Assembly (NCBI GenBank): GCA_021158595.1
Contig: JAGGUF010000081.1
Location: forward strand, 1 to 24,033
Direction: 5' to 3'
Origin: a bacterium
Lineage (GTDB): Bacteria; Patescibacteriota; Minisyncoccia; Minisyncoccales; GCA-002788555
Length of the DNA stretch: 24,033 bases
Shown here: piece after piece, positions 23,534 to 24,033 of the stretch
Position numbering within the stretch: position 1 is the first letter of the stretch
Layout of the letters: the number at the start of each line of letters is the position of its first letter
The notes under the pieces: generated by a model
Seen by the model: only the letters and a program-made list of their open reading frames with translations
Told to the model about the DNA's origin: nothing
Databases searched by the model: none
Made by a program: the position numbers and the translations under genes

Positions 23534-24033
23534 GTCTATTAAAGCCAGAGAAGTTTTAGATTCAAAAGGTGATCCTACGGTAGAGGTTAAACTAAGAACT
23601 GATTTTGGAATTTTTAAGGCTTTAACACCTTCCGGAGTTTCTACCGGCAGATATGAAGCGGTGGAGATAAGAGATGGAGGAAAAAGATATTTTGGCAAGG
23701 GAGTAAAAAAGGCCATAAGAAACATTGAAAGAATTATTGCTCCTAAATTAAAAGGGAAAGATACCACAAAACAAAAAGAAATTGATGACTTGATGATTGA
23801 GTTGGATGGGACAAAAAATAAAAATCGTTTAGGAGCGAATGCAATATTGCCGGTAAGTATGGCTGTATGTAGGGCAGGAGCAGAGGCAAGAAGACTTCCT
23901 CTTTACAAATATATTGCTTATCTTTCAGGCACTCCTATTTCAAAAGTTCGAGCCTCAGGTATTCAACCCTGTTTTCTTATTATTGAGGGAGGTCTTCATG
24001 CGGGAGGAAACTTAGACATTCAGGAATTTATGA
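23511..24033 (+). CDS. Second enolase-like gene, 3' end beyond window
   Basis: An open frame from the ATG at 23511 runs to the window edge (174 full codons seen). The N-terminus 'KIKSIKAREVLDSKGDPTVEV' is more canonical than that of the preceding enolase. The mobile loop 'PSGVSTGRYEAVEIRDGG' is complete, followed by 'GKGVKKAI', 'ELDGTKNKNRLGANAIL' and 'EGGLHAGGNLDIQEFM'. The usual N-G-G-x-H-A motif reads E-G-G-L-H-A, with Glu in place of Asn; the His and the Q-E metal ligand are present. The remaining catalytic residues lie outside the window. The start overlaps the upstream enolase by 23 bases in another frame, suggesting coupled translation. Confidence 0.85.
   Translation, partial: MRKSPKIKSIKAREVLDSKGDPTVEVKLRTDFGIFKALTPSGVSTGRYEAVEIRDGGKRYFGKGVKKAIRNIERIIAPKLKGKDTTKQKEIDDLMIELDGTKNKNRLGANAILPVSMAVCRAGAEARRLPLYKYIAYLSGTPISKVRASGIQPCFLIIEGGLHAGGNLDIQEFM

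Noticed and set aside
23498..23767. Minus-strand 89-aa open frame
   Set aside because: Antisense to the second enolase, whose sequence is clearly conserved.
1..24033. UGA recoding as in Gracilibacteria/Absconditabacteria
   Set aside because: Several genes end naturally at TGA and no conserved protein is interrupted by it.

Overview
The window is an AT-rich, gene-dense bacterial segment that reads with the standard code: TGA closes secD, the ABC permease, the antiporter partner and rpoB, and no gene needs an internal TGA. Small protein sizes (RpoB about 1055 aa, SecD 458 aa), a stand-alone rpoBC operon with no ribosomal-protein genes beside it, few Shine-Dalgarno sites, and GC-rich palindromes and short tandem repeats between genes suggest a Candidate Phyla Radiation (Patescibacteria, Parcubacteria-like) genome. 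This assignment is inference; no rRNA gene is present to confirm it.

Layout. Positions 1-942 hold the 3' part of a coiled-coil plus lytic transglycosylase protein. secD and secF follow (1000-3274). Convergent to them is a minus-strand ABC exporter-type pair, with the permease upstream of the ATPase (5164 to 3255). A 118-bp divergent region leads to an AtpI-like membrane protein overlapping a cation antiporter of the Ca2+:cation family (5283-6511). A 308-bp intergenic region (6512-6819) holds an extended -10 promoter, two strong GC-rich hairpins and heptamer arrays. Then come ychF, a small PD-(D/E)XK-like protein overlapping a 56-aa two-helix membrane protein, leuS and glmS (to 12996). A consensus promoter and a structured leader introduce rpoB-rpoC (13154-20160). 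A second promoter precedes ftsK, followed by two overlapping, clearly different enolase genes; the second runs off the window.

How the genes relate. Most are core functions: protein export (SecDF), cell-wall turnover (transglycosylase), translation (LeuRS, YchF), cell-wall precursor synthesis (GlmS), transcription (RpoBC), chromosome segregation (FtsK) and glycolysis (enolase). Four ATGA-type 4-base overlaps (ABC permease/ATPase, AtpI-like/antiporter, nuclease-like/56-aa protein, rpoB/rpoC) and the 23-base enolase overlap suggest translational coupling.

No classical defence island, CRISPR array, transposase or prophage was seen. The least ordinary items are the tandem divergent enolases, the antiporter with an altered first ion-binding motif, the uncharacterised nuclease-like/mini-membrane-protein pair, the rpoB leader, and the family of GC-rich palindromic repeats.
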